A stretch of DNA of 64,000 nucleotides, from contig NZ_AP023355.1 in the NCBI RefSeq assembly GCF_016865425.1, positions 5,702,198 to 5,766,197 of the forward strand, given 5' to 3'. Position 1 is the first letter of the stretch. The number at the start of each line of letters is the position of its first letter. A model generated the notes under the pieces. That model did not search any database. It was not told the origin of the DNA and saw only the letters and a program-made list of their open reading frames with translations. This stretch comes from Actinocatenispora thailandica. Lineage in GTDB: Bacteria; Actinomycetota; Actinomycetes; Mycobacteriales; Micromonosporaceae. The translations under genes and the position numbers were made by a program. Positions 17,892-26,574 of this stretch are shown piece after piece.

Positions 17892-18545
17892 ATGCACGCC
17901 GACGGAGGTATCGCCCGGGTCGTGCTGCTGGCCGGCCCGTCCGGCTCCGGCAAGTCGTACGTGGCGCGCCGGTGCGGCGTTCCGGTGCTGCCGTTGGACG
18001 ACTTCTACCTCAACGGCGACGATCCGCGGCTGCCCCGGGTCGGCGACGGTCCGGCGACCGGCCCGAACCCGGCGCCGGTGGACTGGGAGTCGCCGGCGAG
18101 CTGGGACGCCACCGCTGCGGTTGCCGCGATCGAACTGCTGGCCCGGACCGGCTCGGTCGAGGTGCCGCACTACGACATCAGCGTCGACCGGTGCACCGGG
18201 TACGAGCGGCTGGAGCTGCGGGGCGCCCGGGTGTTCGTGGCCGAGGGCATCTTCGCCGCGGAGATCGCCGCCGCGTGCCGGGACCGCGGGGTGCTCGCCG
18301 GGGCGTACGCGCTGCGGCGGCCCCGGGGGGTCACGTTCTGCCGCCGGCTGGCCCGCGACCTGCGCGAGCACCGCAAGCCGCCGGCGGTGCTGCTGCGTCG
18401 CGGCGTGCGGCTCTACCACGACGAGTCGCGGGTGTTGACCCGGCAGGCGGCGCTGGGCTGCCGGCCGGCGTCGGCGGCCACGGTCCGCCGCACGATCATC
18501 GCGGCCGCCGGGACGTCGACGGCGCGGCAGACCGCCCTGTCCTGA
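17892..18545 (+). CDS. Uridine-kinase-like P-loop protein
   Basis: 217 residues from ATG 17892, which has GGAGGGG three bases upstream. Walker A GPSGSGKS lies at 15-22, followed by VLPLDDFYLNGDDPRLP. The LDDFY with downstream DWESPASWD matches the uridine/pantothenate kinase-like superfamily; further on are VPHYDISVDR and VFVAEGIFAAEI. The family phosphorylates nucleosides or related small molecules with ATP. It sits between the two halves of the liv locus, on the same strand, but gaps of 362 and 406 bases separate it from both, so operon membership is doubtful. Confidence 0.8.
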   Translation: MHADGGIARVVLLAGPSGSGKSYVARRCGVPVLPLDDFYLNGDDPRLPRVGDGPATGPNPAPVDWESPASWDATAAVAAIELLARTGSVEVPHYDISVDRCTGYERLELRGARVFVAEGIFAAEIAAACRDRGVLAGAYALRRPRGVTFCRRLARDLREHRKPPAVLLRRGVRLYHDESRVLTRQAALGCRPASAATVRRTIIAAAGTSTARQTALS

Positions 18546-18951
18546 CTTTCCGTACCAGCCGGTGCGAGGTTCCGACATCTCGATGTCACCCGCTCGACGT
18601 ACTGCATCGACGGTGGGTGCAGCGACCCGCACGGTCGGTGGTCGTCATCGCGACGTGTGTCACCACGTATCGATCGATGCCGATCCGTGGCGTACGGTCA
18701 TCTCCGCGCTGGCCTGCGCGTGCTGTCTTGCGGTTCAGTATCAATCCGACATCCGCGCAGGTCCACCGCTTGACGCCCGGCACGAAGATCATGAAGATCA
18801 TCGCTGCGCTGCACTGCGGTAGTCGTTCGCACGTCGACCCGCCCGACCCGCGGCGGCCACGCACGTTGTGGTCCGGCTGAGCGGTGGCGCGACGGGTTGT
18901 GCCGTCTCGGCCCACCCGATCGATCCCACGAATTGAGCAGGGGGCGAGCAG
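18546..18951 (+). other. Spacer upstream of livK
   Basis: 406 bases with no credible gene on either strand. It should contain the livK-livH-livM promoter. I could not pick a convincing -35/-10 pair or operator. Confidence 0.5.
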
Positions 18952-20136
18952 GTGTCCACGCGACACTGGGTAGCGGCTGGTCTTGCCGCGGTGGTGACAC
19001 TCTCCGTCGGTACTGGATGTGCCAAGGAGCAGAGTTCCGGCGGTGACGGCAGCTCGCAGATCGTGATCGGAGCGGACCTCGAACTGTCCGGCCCCGCCGC
19101 GGTCCAGGGCGAGGCATACCAGCGGGCGCTCAAGATGGTCCAGGCCGACATCAACAAGACCGGCATCAAGGTCGGCGGCAAGACCAAGAAGGTCAAGCTG
19201 GTCATCCGGGACAACAAGTCCGATCCGGCCGAGTCGTTGACGGTGGCGAAGTCGCTGATCAACAACGACCACGTGGTGGCGATCGTCGGCGCCGGCGCCT
19301 CTCCGACCACCATTCCGATCATCCCCACCGTCGAGAAGGCGAAGATCCCGCTGGTCTCGATGGGCTCCTCCGGGGCGATCGTCACGCCGGTCCGCAAGTA
19401 CATCTTCAAGACGCCGGGCAACACCGACGTCATCGGCAACGTCATGCTCAAGGCGTTCGCCAAGAAGAAGATCAAGAAGGTCGCGGTGCTCTCCGTCGAC
19501 AACCCGTACGGCGAGGCCGGGTTGAAGGAGTGGCAGGCGCTGGACAAGGCCGGCAAGATCGACCTGGTCGCGCACCAGAAGTTCTCCAGCGAGGTCAAGG
19601 ACCTCAGCGTCCAGGCGACGAAGGTGCTGGCCGCGAAGCCGGACGCCGTCGTGGTGTGGGCGATCCCGCCGCAGTCCGGCCTGGCCGCGAAGGCGCTGCG
19701 GCAGAAGAAGTTCTCCGGCGACAAGGTCTACTACGACACCGGCGCCGGCTCCGAGCTGTTCGTCAAGGGCGCCGGTGCGGCGTCCGAGGGCTCGTACATG
19801 GTGCACTCCCGGGTGCTGGCCGGTAACGAGATCACCGCGACCACCCCGGCCGCGCAGACCGAGAAGAACTTCTTCACCGAGTACTCGGCGAAGTACGGCG
19901 GCTTCTCCGGCTTCGCGCCGATGGCCGCCGACGCGCTGAACCTGATCGTCGCCGGCATCAAGAAGGCGGGCTCGGCCGATCCGCAGGACATCCAGAAGGC
20001 GATGGAGCACCTGAGCTACGACGGCGCGTTCGGTACCTACCAGTTCAGCCCGACCAACCACGGCGGGGTCAGTGAGTCCTCGTTGACCGTCCTTCAGGTG
20101 AAGAACGGGACGTGGTCTCTCAGCGATCTCGGCTGA
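18952..20136 (+). CDS. livK: Branched-chain amino-acid-type ABC substrate-binding lipoprotein
   Basis: 394 residues. GTG 18952 has GGGGGCGAG upstream and opens a lipoprotein signal with Cys23 (SVGTGCAKE). The mature protein is a Leu/Ile/Val-binding type (periplasmic-binding fold I): IVIGADLELSGPAAVQG, DNKSDPAESLTVAKSLI, the ligand-site stretch AIVGAGASPTTI, VDNPYGEAG, and a carboxyl lobe ending WSLSDLG. The stop overlaps the livH start as TGATG. Homologs bind amino acids, amides, urea or aromatic acids, so the exact ligand is open. The product is anchored outside the membrane. Confidence 0.92.
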   Translation: MSTRHWVAAGLAAVVTLSVGTGCAKEQSSGGDGSSQIVIGADLELSGPAAVQGEAYQRALKMVQADINKTGIKVGGKTKKVKLVIRDNKSDPAESLTVAKSLINNDHVVAIVGAGASPTTIPIIPTVEKAKIPLVSMGSSGAIVTPVRKYIFKTPGNTDVIGNVMLKAFAKKKIKKVAVLSVDNPYGEAGLKEWQALDKAGKIDLVAHQKFSSEVKDLSVQATKVLAAKPDAVVVWAIPPQSGLAAKALRQKKFSGDKVYYDTGAGSELFVKGAGAASEGSYMVHSRVLAGNEITATTPAAQTEKNFFTEYSAKYGGFSGFAPMAADALNLIVAGIKKAGSADPQDIQKAMEHLSYDGAFGTYQFSPTNHGGVSESSLTVLQVKNGTWSLSDLG

Positions 20137-21017
20137 TGAGCGAACTGCTGCAGTACGTGGTCACCGGTCTCACGACCGGCTCCGCGTATGCCCTGGTGGG
20201 CCTGGGCATCGCCCTGATCGCCCAGGTCACCGGGGTGATCAACTTCGCCCAGGGTCAGTTCGTGATGCTCGCCGGGCTGCTGTTCGCGGTCCTGGAGGAG
20301 CACCAGGTACCGACGGTGCTCGCCGCGCTCGCGGCGCTCGCCGTCACGGTGCTGGTCGGGCTGGCCCTGGAGCGGCTGGTGCTGCCCCGGCAGGCAGCCG
20401 GCCGCACCGACCAGGCGATCATGCTGACCATCGGCGCCTCGATCGTCATCGAGGGCGTGGCGTTCGTGACGATCGGTACCGAGCCGAAGTTCGCCCGGCC
20501 GTTCACCGCCGGTGACGCGCTGCGGTTCGGCGGCGCCTCGATGGACCGCCAGTACCTCTGGGTGATCGGCATCGCGGCCCTGGTGATGCTCGCCGTGTGG
20601 CTGGTGCTCACCCGCACCCGGACCGGCTGGGCGATGCGGGCCACCGCGATGGACCCGGACGCCGCCCGGCTGTCCGGCATCTCGCCGAGCCGGATGTCGA
20701 TGCTGGTCTTCCTCGCCGCGGCGGGGCTCGGCGCGATCGGCGGCATCGTCCTCGCGCCGCTGCAGTCCCCGGACGCGAGCGTCGGCATCGGGCTGGGGCT
20801 GAAGGGTTTCGCGGCGGCGGTGATCGGTGGCCTGGACCGGCCGGCCGGTGCGGTCGCGGGCGGCCTCGCGGTCGGCGTCGTCGAGGCGCTGGCCAGCGGG
20901 TACCTGCCGTCGTCCCAGTCCGGGTTCGCCGACGGCATCGCGTACGCGGTGTTGCTGGTGGCGCTGATCGCCCGGCCGACAGGGCTGCTGCGCCGAGTCA
21001 CGGGAGAACGCGTCTGA
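20136..21017 (+). CDS. livH: Branched-chain amino-acid-type ABC permease
   Basis: 293-residue LivH permease with about eight membrane segments. Typical signatures are VTGLTTGSAYALVGLGIAL at the start, GVINFAQGQFVML near 40, and GWAMRATAMDPDAARLSGI in the cytoplasmic EAA-like loop. ATG 20136 shares a base with the livK stop, so it is translationally coupled. It pairs with the livM product to form the channel. Confidence 0.93.
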   Translation: MSELLQYVVTGLTTGSAYALVGLGIALIAQVTGVINFAQGQFVMLAGLLFAVLEEHQVPTVLAALAALAVTVLVGLALERLVLPRQAAGRTDQAIMLTIGASIVIEGVAFVTIGTEPKFARPFTAGDALRFGGASMDRQYLWVIGIAALVMLAVWLVLTRTRTGWAMRATAMDPDAARLSGISPSRMSMLVFLAAAGLGAIGGIVLAPLQSPDASVGIGLGLKGFAAAVIGGLDRPAGAVAGGLAVGVVEALASGYLPSSQSGFADGIAYAVLLVALIARPTGLLRRVTGERV

Positions 21018-22063
21018 TGGCCGCCACCGACACCGCGCCGGCCGAGGCCCCGACCGGGCTGCTGGCCCGGATCGACACCCACCGGCGGCTCCGGCCGCTG
21101 GTCCGGGTGGCGCTGCCGGCGGCACTGCTGCTCGTCGCGCTGCTGCTGATCCCGTTCGTGTTCACCCGGGTGGCGCCGTACACGATGGCGGACGGGGTGC
21201 AGCTGGTGCTGCTGGCCGTCGCCGCGCTGGGGCTGGTGCCGCTGACCGGGTACGCCGGGCAGGTCTCGCTGGGGCAGGCGGCGTTCTACGGCACCGGCGC
21301 GTACGCGACGGCGATCCTGACCGTGCACTACCACCTGAGTCCGCTGCTGGGCATCCTGGTCGGGGTGGTCGCGGCCGGGCTGCTGGCGTGGCTGCTCGGC
21401 CTGGCGCTGTTCCGGGCCGCCGGCCACTACCTGACGCTGGCCACGATCGCGGTCGGCCTGGTGCTCGCCGTGGTGGTCAAGCAGTTCGACCTGACCGGCG
21501 GCGCCGAGGGCATCTCCGGTCTCCCCGCGCTGTCGCTCGGCGGTCTGCAGTTCAGCGACGACGTGAGCTTCTTCTACCTGGCCGCGGCGGTCCTGGTGGT
21601 GGCGAGCCTGGTCGTGCAGCGGGTCTGCCGGTCCCAGTTGGGCACCACCCTGCTGGCGATCTCCGACTCGCCGATCGCGGCGCAGTCCGCCGGGGTCGAC
21701 CCGGCACCGCAGAAGCGGTTCGCCTTCGTCCTGGCGGCGGTGTGCAGCGCGCTGGGCGGCACCCTGTACGCGCTGTGGTCCAGCTTCGTCGACGTCAACA
21801 CGCTGGACCTGAACCTGTCGCTGCAGCTGCTGATCATCGCCACCGTCGGCGGCCGGCGCAGCGTGTACGGCGCGACGGTCGGTGCGTTCGTCGTGGTGTC
21901 GCTCGCCCGGTTCGCCAAGGAGTGGCTGCCGGCGGTGTCCAGCCACGCCGGCGGCCAGGTCGAGATCATCGCGTACGGCCTGGCGCTGATCCTGGTGCTG
22001 CGGTTGCTGCCGCGCGGCATCGTCGGTGGCGCCGCCGCAGCCCTCAAGCGCCTGGTCAGGTAA
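21017..22063 (+). CDS. livM: Branched-chain amino-acid-type ABC permease
   Basis: 348-residue LivM permease. ATG 21017 overlaps the livH stop (TGATG). A soluble N-terminus of about 30 residues precedes nine or ten hydrophobic segments. LivM landmarks are LTGYAGQVSLGQAAFYGTGA and LLAISDSPIAAQSAGVDPA, the conserved coupling loop. It is the last gene of the locus; no obvious strong hairpin follows before the convergent P450 gene. Confidence 0.93.
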   Translation: MAATDTAPAEAPTGLLARIDTHRRLRPLVRVALPAALLLVALLLIPFVFTRVAPYTMADGVQLVLLAVAALGLVPLTGYAGQVSLGQAAFYGTGAYATAILTVHYHLSPLLGILVGVVAAGLLAWLLGLALFRAAGHYLTLATIAVGLVLAVVVKQFDLTGGAEGISGLPALSLGGLQFSDDVSFFYLAAAVLVVASLVVQRVCRSQLGTTLLAISDSPIAAQSAGVDPAPQKRFAFVLAAVCSALGGTLYALWSSFVDVNTLDLNLSLQLLIIATVGGRRSVYGATVGAFVVVSLARFAKEWLPAVSSHAGGQVEIIAYGLALILVLRLLPRGIVGGAAAALKRLVR

Positions 22064-22135
22064 GGGTCGGGTCGCTGGGCCGGCCCGCTGCTGCTTCCTG
22101 GGGTCCAGGCCGGTTGAACGGCCTGGACAGGGCTT

Positions 22136-23455
22136 CTAGCGGAGGGTCCAGCCGATCGGCAGGTGCTTGATGCCGTGCTGGAAGTTGGACCGCAGCCGCT
22201 GCGGTTCACCCGCCGCGCGCACCTCGGCCAGCCGGTCCAGCAGCGCGTCGAACATCGCCACCAGCTGCGCCTTGCCCAGCATCGAGCCGAGGCAGTAGTG
22301 CGGGCCGTGGCCGAACGACAGGTGATCGGCCGCGGAGCGGGTCACGTCGAACGTGTCCGGGTCGTCGAACGCCCGCGGGTCGCGGTTGGCCGAGGCGAAG
22401 TAGACGACCACCTTGTCGCCGGCGGCGATGCGCTGCCCGGCCAGCTCGGTGTCCTCGGTGGCGGTCCGGCGGAAGTGGATCACCGGGGTCCACCAGCGCA
22501 GCATCTCGTCGGCCGCGCCGGGCAGCAGCGACCGGTCCGCGGCCAGCCGCCGCCACTGCTCCGGGTGGTGCAGCAGCGCGTACATGCCGCCCGGGATGCC
22601 GTTCCGCAGCGTCTCGTTGCCGGCCACCGCGAACAGCCAGAACATGTTCTCGAACTCGTCGGTGGACAGCCCGTCGCCGTCCACCTGGGACAGCATCAGG
22701 GACATGATGTCCTCGCCCGGCGCGCGGCGCTTCTCGGCCGCCAGCTCGTGCGCGTACGCGTACAGGTCGGGGATGCCGCCGCGGGTCCGCGGGTCGGGCA
22801 TGGTGCCGTCCGGGCCGGGGCTCGGCCGCACCGCGAGCGCCGCCTTCGCCATCGGCGTGGTGCCGGTGGCGTCGGTGAGCGAGATCGCCGCGTACTCCGG
22901 GTCCTGGAAGCCGATCACCCGGCTGGCCCAGTCGAACATCAGGTACCGGTCGGTCTGCGGCACGCCGAGCACGTCGGCCAGCGTCCACACCGGCAGGTCG
23001 GCGGCGACCTTGGCGAAGTCGGCGGTGTGGTCGGTGCTGCCGTCGATCATCTCGTCCACGATCAGCCGGGCACGTTCCACGATGCGTTCCCGCAGCCGCT
23101 CGACCGCCCGCGGGGTGAACGAGCGGTTCACGATCCGGCGCAGCCGGGAGTGCTCGGGCGGATCCATGTTCAGCATCGACTTCTGCACGTACGCCAGGTC
23201 CTCCGGCGTCGCGGGGTCACGGATCTGGGTGGCGCCCAGCTCGGACGAGAACAGCTGCGGCCGCTTCAACACCTGCTTGACCTCGGCGTGCCGCCAGACC
23301 GCCCAGTACCCGGGGCCGTGCTCGGCACCGTCGACCGACCGCTCCGGCACCCAGGACACCGGCGCCGCCTCCCGCAGCCGGGTCAGCTGCTCGTACGGCA
23401 TGCCGGTCTGGTAGGTCTGCGGGTCGTAGACGACCTGCTCGTCGGTTGCCACCAC
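22136..23455 (-). CDS. Cytochrome P450
   Basis: 439 residues from GTG 23455 (VVATDEQVVYDP; AAGGGAGC just upstream; GTG 23452 also possible). It is a soluble bacterial P450. The I-helix oxygen motif is AGNETLRN (about 279), the ExxR helix EMLRWWTPV (about 316), and the heme-Cys loop FGHGPHYCLGSMLGK (Cys about 386). AGNET-type I-helices and the overall layout resemble the CYP125/CYP142/linalool-hydroxylase group acting on sterol or terpenoid chains, but that is a family resemblance only. No ferredoxin or reductase gene is adjacent. A dispersed inverted repeat separates it from the dehydrogenase upstream. Confidence 0.92.
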   Translation of the reverse strand: MVATDEQVVYDPQTYQTGMPYEQLTRLREAAPVSWVPERSVDGAEHGPGYWAVWRHAEVKQVLKRPQLFSSELGATQIRDPATPEDLAYVQKSMLNMDPPEHSRLRRIVNRSFTPRAVERLRERIVERARLIVDEMIDGSTDHTADFAKVAADLPVWTLADVLGVPQTDRYLMFDWASRVIGFQDPEYAAISLTDATGTTPMAKAALAVRPSPGPDGTMPDPRTRGGIPDLYAYAHELAAEKRRAPGEDIMSLMLSQVDGDGLSTDEFENMFWLFAVAGNETLRNGIPGGMYALLHHPEQWRRLAADRSLLPGAADEMLRWWTPVIHFRRTATEDTELAGQRIAAGDKVVVYFASANRDPRAFDDPDTFDVTRSAADHLSFGHGPHYCLGSMLGKAQLVAMFDALLDRLAEVRAAGEPQRLRSNFQHGIKHLPIGWTLR

Positions 23456-23600
23456 TGCTCCCTTGCCGGCCTCGGCCGTCCCGGCCGGGCGCTCCCCCGG
23501 CCGGCCACGCACCACTGATCTTGCGCTCGCGAGCTTGCCAGCCCGATCGACCGAAGGCAATACGACGCCAACCACCCCCGCCCAACCCGCCGCCGACGGC

Positions 23601-23666
23601 GTTGATCACGGGGTTATCTTGTCCGGCAACCGCTCTCCAGCCGGACAACCCCATGATCGACAGGGG
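23601..23666. repeat. Dispersed inverted repeat, copy 1
   Basis: Imperfect inverted repeat: left arm GTTGATCACGGGGTTATCTT and right arm ending CCATGATCGACAGGGG, around a GTCCGGC...GCCGGAC inner stem. The right end matches copy 2 at 42286-42346. It sits just after the dehydrogenase stop, so it may serve as its terminator. Confidence 0.7.
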
Positions 23667-23667
23667 C

Positions 23668-25224
23668 TCAGCCGCGAGTGGCGGGGGCGTCGGTGAGTAC
23701 GCCGTTGAGACGGCGCGGCAGGCCGAGCGGGTTCGCGTCCCGCAGCGCGGCGGGCAGCAGCGCGTCCGGCACGTCCTGGTACGCCACCGGGCGCAGGAAC
23801 CGGCGGATCGCGGTGACGCCGACCGAGGTGAACAGCGGCGCGGTCGTCGCCGGCCAGGGCCCGCCGTGCTGCTGCGCCCAGGACACCGCGACACCGGTCG
23901 GCCAGCCGTTCCACAGCACCCGGCCGGCCCGCTCGGAGAACGCCTCCAGCAGCGCCGCCGGCAGCTCCGGCTCGGTCTCCTCACCCTGCACGGTGCCGGT
24001 CAGGCTGCCGGGCAGCAGCTCGACCGCGCGCAGCAGCTCGTCGGCGTCCGCGTACTCGACGATCAGCGAGACCGGGCCGAAGCACTCCCGCAGCAGCTCG
24101 TCGGCGTGCTCGACCAGCGTCGGCACGTCGACGGCGAGCAGTGCCGGGTTCGCCCCGAAGCCCGGACCATCCACAGTGGATGGAGCCAGCAGGGCGCGGA
24201 CGCCGGGCACCGCGGCGAGCTCGCGCACCCCGGCCTGGTACCCGGCGCGGATCCGGGCGTTGAGCAGCGGCGCGACGGTGGCGGCCCGGCTCGCCCGCAC
24301 CAGCACCTCGGTCAGCGCGTGCCCGGTCGGCAGGAACAGCAGCCCCGGCTTGGTGCAGAACTGGCCACTGCCCATCGTGTACGACCCGACGAATCCCTTG
24401 GCGATCTCGGCGCCGCGCACCGCGACCGCGGCCGGCGTGGCCACCGCCGGGTTCAGCGAACCCAGCTCACCGTAGAACGGGATCGGGTCCGGCCGCGACG
24501 ACGCCAGGTCGAACAGCGCCCGACCACCGCCGAGCGAGCCGGTGAACCCGACCGCGGTGATCGCCGGGTGCGTGACCAGGTCCCGGCCGGCCTGCTCGCC
24601 GTGCACGACGGCGAACGTCCCGGCCGGTGCACCGGCCGCGGCGAGCGCCGCTGCGACGACCTCCCCGGTGCGTACCGAGGTGGCCGGGTGGCTCGGATGC
24701 GCCTTCACCACCACCGGGCAACCGGCCGCGAGCGCGGACGCGGTGTCGCCCCCGGCCACCGAGAAGGCGAACGGGAAGTTGCTCGCCGCGAACACGGCGA
24801 CCGGCCCCAGCGGCAGCAGCAACCGGCGCAGGTCGGGCCGCGGCGGCGTCGCGTTCGGGTCCGGCAGGTCGACGGTCGCCTCGCAGAAGGAGCCCTCCTC
24901 GACCGCGTCGGCGAACAGCTCCAACTGCGCCGCGGTCCGGGCCAGCTCGCCGGGCAGCCGCGGCGAACCGAGCGCGGTCTCCGCGTCGGCCAACGCGATC
25001 AGCTCGGCGTCGTGGTCGCGCAGCGCGGACGCGACCGCGCGCAGCAGCCCGGCCCGTTCCGGCAGGCTCAGCGCGGCCAGCGGGCCGGCCGCCCCGGCCG
25101 CGGCCCGGGCGACCGCATCGACCTGCGCCGGGTCGGCCACCGCCACCGGCGAGCCCACCTCTGCGCCGGTCCGCGGGTCGTACCCGCGCAGTTCCTCCGC
25201 CGCCCGTACGACCTGCTCGGTCAC
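23668..25224 (-). CDS. Aldehyde dehydrogenase, 2,5-dioxovalerate (ketoglutarate semialdehyde) type
   Basis: 518 residues from GTG 25224, behind GGGGAGGCAGCAG. An NAD(P)-dependent aldehyde dehydrogenase: the substrate/cofactor stretch is AVFAASNFPFAFSVAGGDTA, the general base Glu lies in FYGELGSLNP (about 251), and the catalytic Cys in GSGQFCTKPGL (about 289). The QFCTKPG context and carboxyl half match the alpha-ketoglutarate semialdehyde dehydrogenase branch, which makes 2-oxoglutarate in pentose or hydroxyproline catabolism. No matching dehydratase gene is nearby, so the pathway is not shown. Cytoplasmic. Confidence 0.88.
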   Translation of the reverse strand: MTEQVVRAAEELRGYDPRTGAEVGSPVAVADPAQVDAVARAAAGAAGPLAALSLPERAGLLRAVASALRDHDAELIALADAETALGSPRLPGELARTAAQLELFADAVEEGSFCEATVDLPDPNATPPRPDLRRLLLPLGPVAVFAASNFPFAFSVAGGDTASALAAGCPVVVKAHPSHPATSVRTGEVVAAALAAAGAPAGTFAVVHGEQAGRDLVTHPAITAVGFTGSLGGGRALFDLASSRPDPIPFYGELGSLNPAVATPAAVAVRGAEIAKGFVGSYTMGSGQFCTKPGLLFLPTGHALTEVLVRASRAATVAPLLNARIRAGYQAGVRELAAVPGVRALLAPSTVDGPGFGANPALLAVDVPTLVEHADELLRECFGPVSLIVEYADADELLRAVELLPGSLTGTVQGEETEPELPAALLEAFSERAGRVLWNGWPTGVAVSWAQQHGGPWPATTAPLFTSVGVTAIRRFLRPVAYQDVPDALLPAALRDANPLGLPRRLNGVLTDAPATRG

Positions 25225-25300
25225 CTGCTGCCTCCCCGACCGTCGGTTCCAGGACCGGCGCACCAGCTCGGTACGCCGATGTCGGCACCGACCCTAGTCC

Positions 25301-25364
25301 GCACCGGCGGGATCGGCCCAGCGGGCGCGGCGGCACCGGCGGGATCGGCCCAGCGGGCGCGGCG
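25301..25364. repeat. Perfect 32-bp tandem duplication
   Basis: Units 25301-25332 and 25333-25364 are identical (start GCACCGGCGGGATCGG). They lie upstream of the dehydrogenase gene, between it and the small membrane-peptide gene. Confidence 0.9.
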
Positions 25365-25421
25365 GTCGAGGTGACAGCGCCCGTGCCGGCCGAGGCGGGC
25401 CCGGGCGCCGGTACGGGCGGC

Positions 25422-25514
25422 TCAGGAACCGTCGCGGCGGATGGCGCGGATCGCCTGCACCAGCACGACGATCGACAGGACGGCAAACAGCACGGTGAAC
25501 ACAGCGGTACGCAT
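25422..25514 (-). CDS. Small single-pass membrane peptide (30 residues)
   Basis: ATG 25514 follows GAGGTGGGGGAA and opens a 30-residue peptide beginning MRTAVFTVLFAVLSIVVLVQ and ending RAIRRDGS. That is a short N-terminus, one membrane helix and a basic tail. The good ribosome site and coherent hydrophobic profile support a real gene; nothing identifies its function. It is divergent from the DUF1269 gene, with 222 bases between them (25515-25736). Confidence 0.55.
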   Translation of the reverse strand: MRTAVFTVLFAVLSIVVLVQAIRAIRRDGS

Positions 25515-25736
25515 TTCCCCCACCTCAGAACTCCCGCCACCTCCCCAAGGTGGCTGCAGTCAGTTCAACACGCCTGCGACCAGCGAAGACGCCCAGGCAC
25601 GGACAATGAGGGCCGCGCCACTGCCCGCAACCGGATCCGGTGGTCGGGCGTGAAGAACGACCACACCGCCGACTCCCGTGACACGGCGCCCGAACCCGTT
25701 AGGCTTGGCGCAGGAGCCAGATGCCGGGAGGGATCA

Positions 25737-26488
25737 GTGGCCGAACAGAATGCCCGCAAGCTGGTCGTCATCGACTTCGACGACGCGCTGCGCGCCCAGG
25801 AGTTCCTGCTGGCCGCGACGCGGTTGGTGAAGGAGGGACAGCTGACGCTGCACGACGCCGTGTTCGTCAGCCGGGGCGCCGACGGCCGGTCGATGGTGCG
25901 GGAGACGACCGACCTCACCCCGGCCGCGGTGCCCTCGGCGGCGCGATGTGGGGGGTGCTGATCGGGACCCTGCTCGGCGGCCCGATCGGGGCGCTGGTCG
26001 GTGGCGCCGCCGCCGGCGGCGGTGGCGCGCTGCTCGGCAAGCTGATCGACACCGGCATCAAGGACCACGAGGTCAAGCAGCTGCGCGAGACCGTCCGCCC
26101 CGGCACCACGGCGCTCGCACTGCTGGTCAGCAACGTGTCGACGGCGGCGCTGCAGGCCGAGCTGGAGCGGTTCCCGGGCGCCACGATCATGCAGTCCGAA
26201 CTGCCGGAGAGCGCGCTGCACGTGGTGCGCGACGCGCTCGATGCGGCACCGGCCGAGGTCGCGCACGACCCGAACATCCGGATCGGGCTGGACGACCCGC
26301 CGCCGGCCGCCATCCCGGCCGACCCGAACATCCGCATCGGGCTGGACGACGAGCCGCCCCGGCCACCGGCCGACGAGCCGCCGTCCCGGCCGGTCGCGCC
26401 GCAGGACCCGACCGCGCCGCCGAGCGAGCAGCCGAGCGGCCCGCCGCACAGCAGCACCGAGCCGAACGGTCCGACCACACCGGCCTGA
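25737..26488 (+). pseudogene. DUF1269 membrane protein with a frameshift
   Basis: GTG 25737 (after GGGAGGGATCA) starts AEQNARKLVVIDFDD, the N-terminal half of DUF1269, and runs to TTDLTP. The frame then changes near 25920-25926, at a CCCCGG run. The other frame continues GALGGAMWGVLIGTLLGGP, a glycine-zipper membrane hairpin, HEVKQLRETVRPGTTAL, and a proline-rich tail to 26488. The total of 752 nt is one base short; adding a G restores the expected TPGR...ALGGAMWG junction and about 250 residues. The tail carries two copies of DPNIRIGLDD. DUF1269 function is unknown. The gene is either truly broken or misread by one base. Confidence 0.75.
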
Positions 26489-26574
26489 CCTGCCCGCGAT
26501 CCCGGCCGCCGCACCGTTCCGTTGGCGCCGGTCAGCCGGCGCGCGGCCGGGCCGCCGCCCGAGCGAGACCGCGC

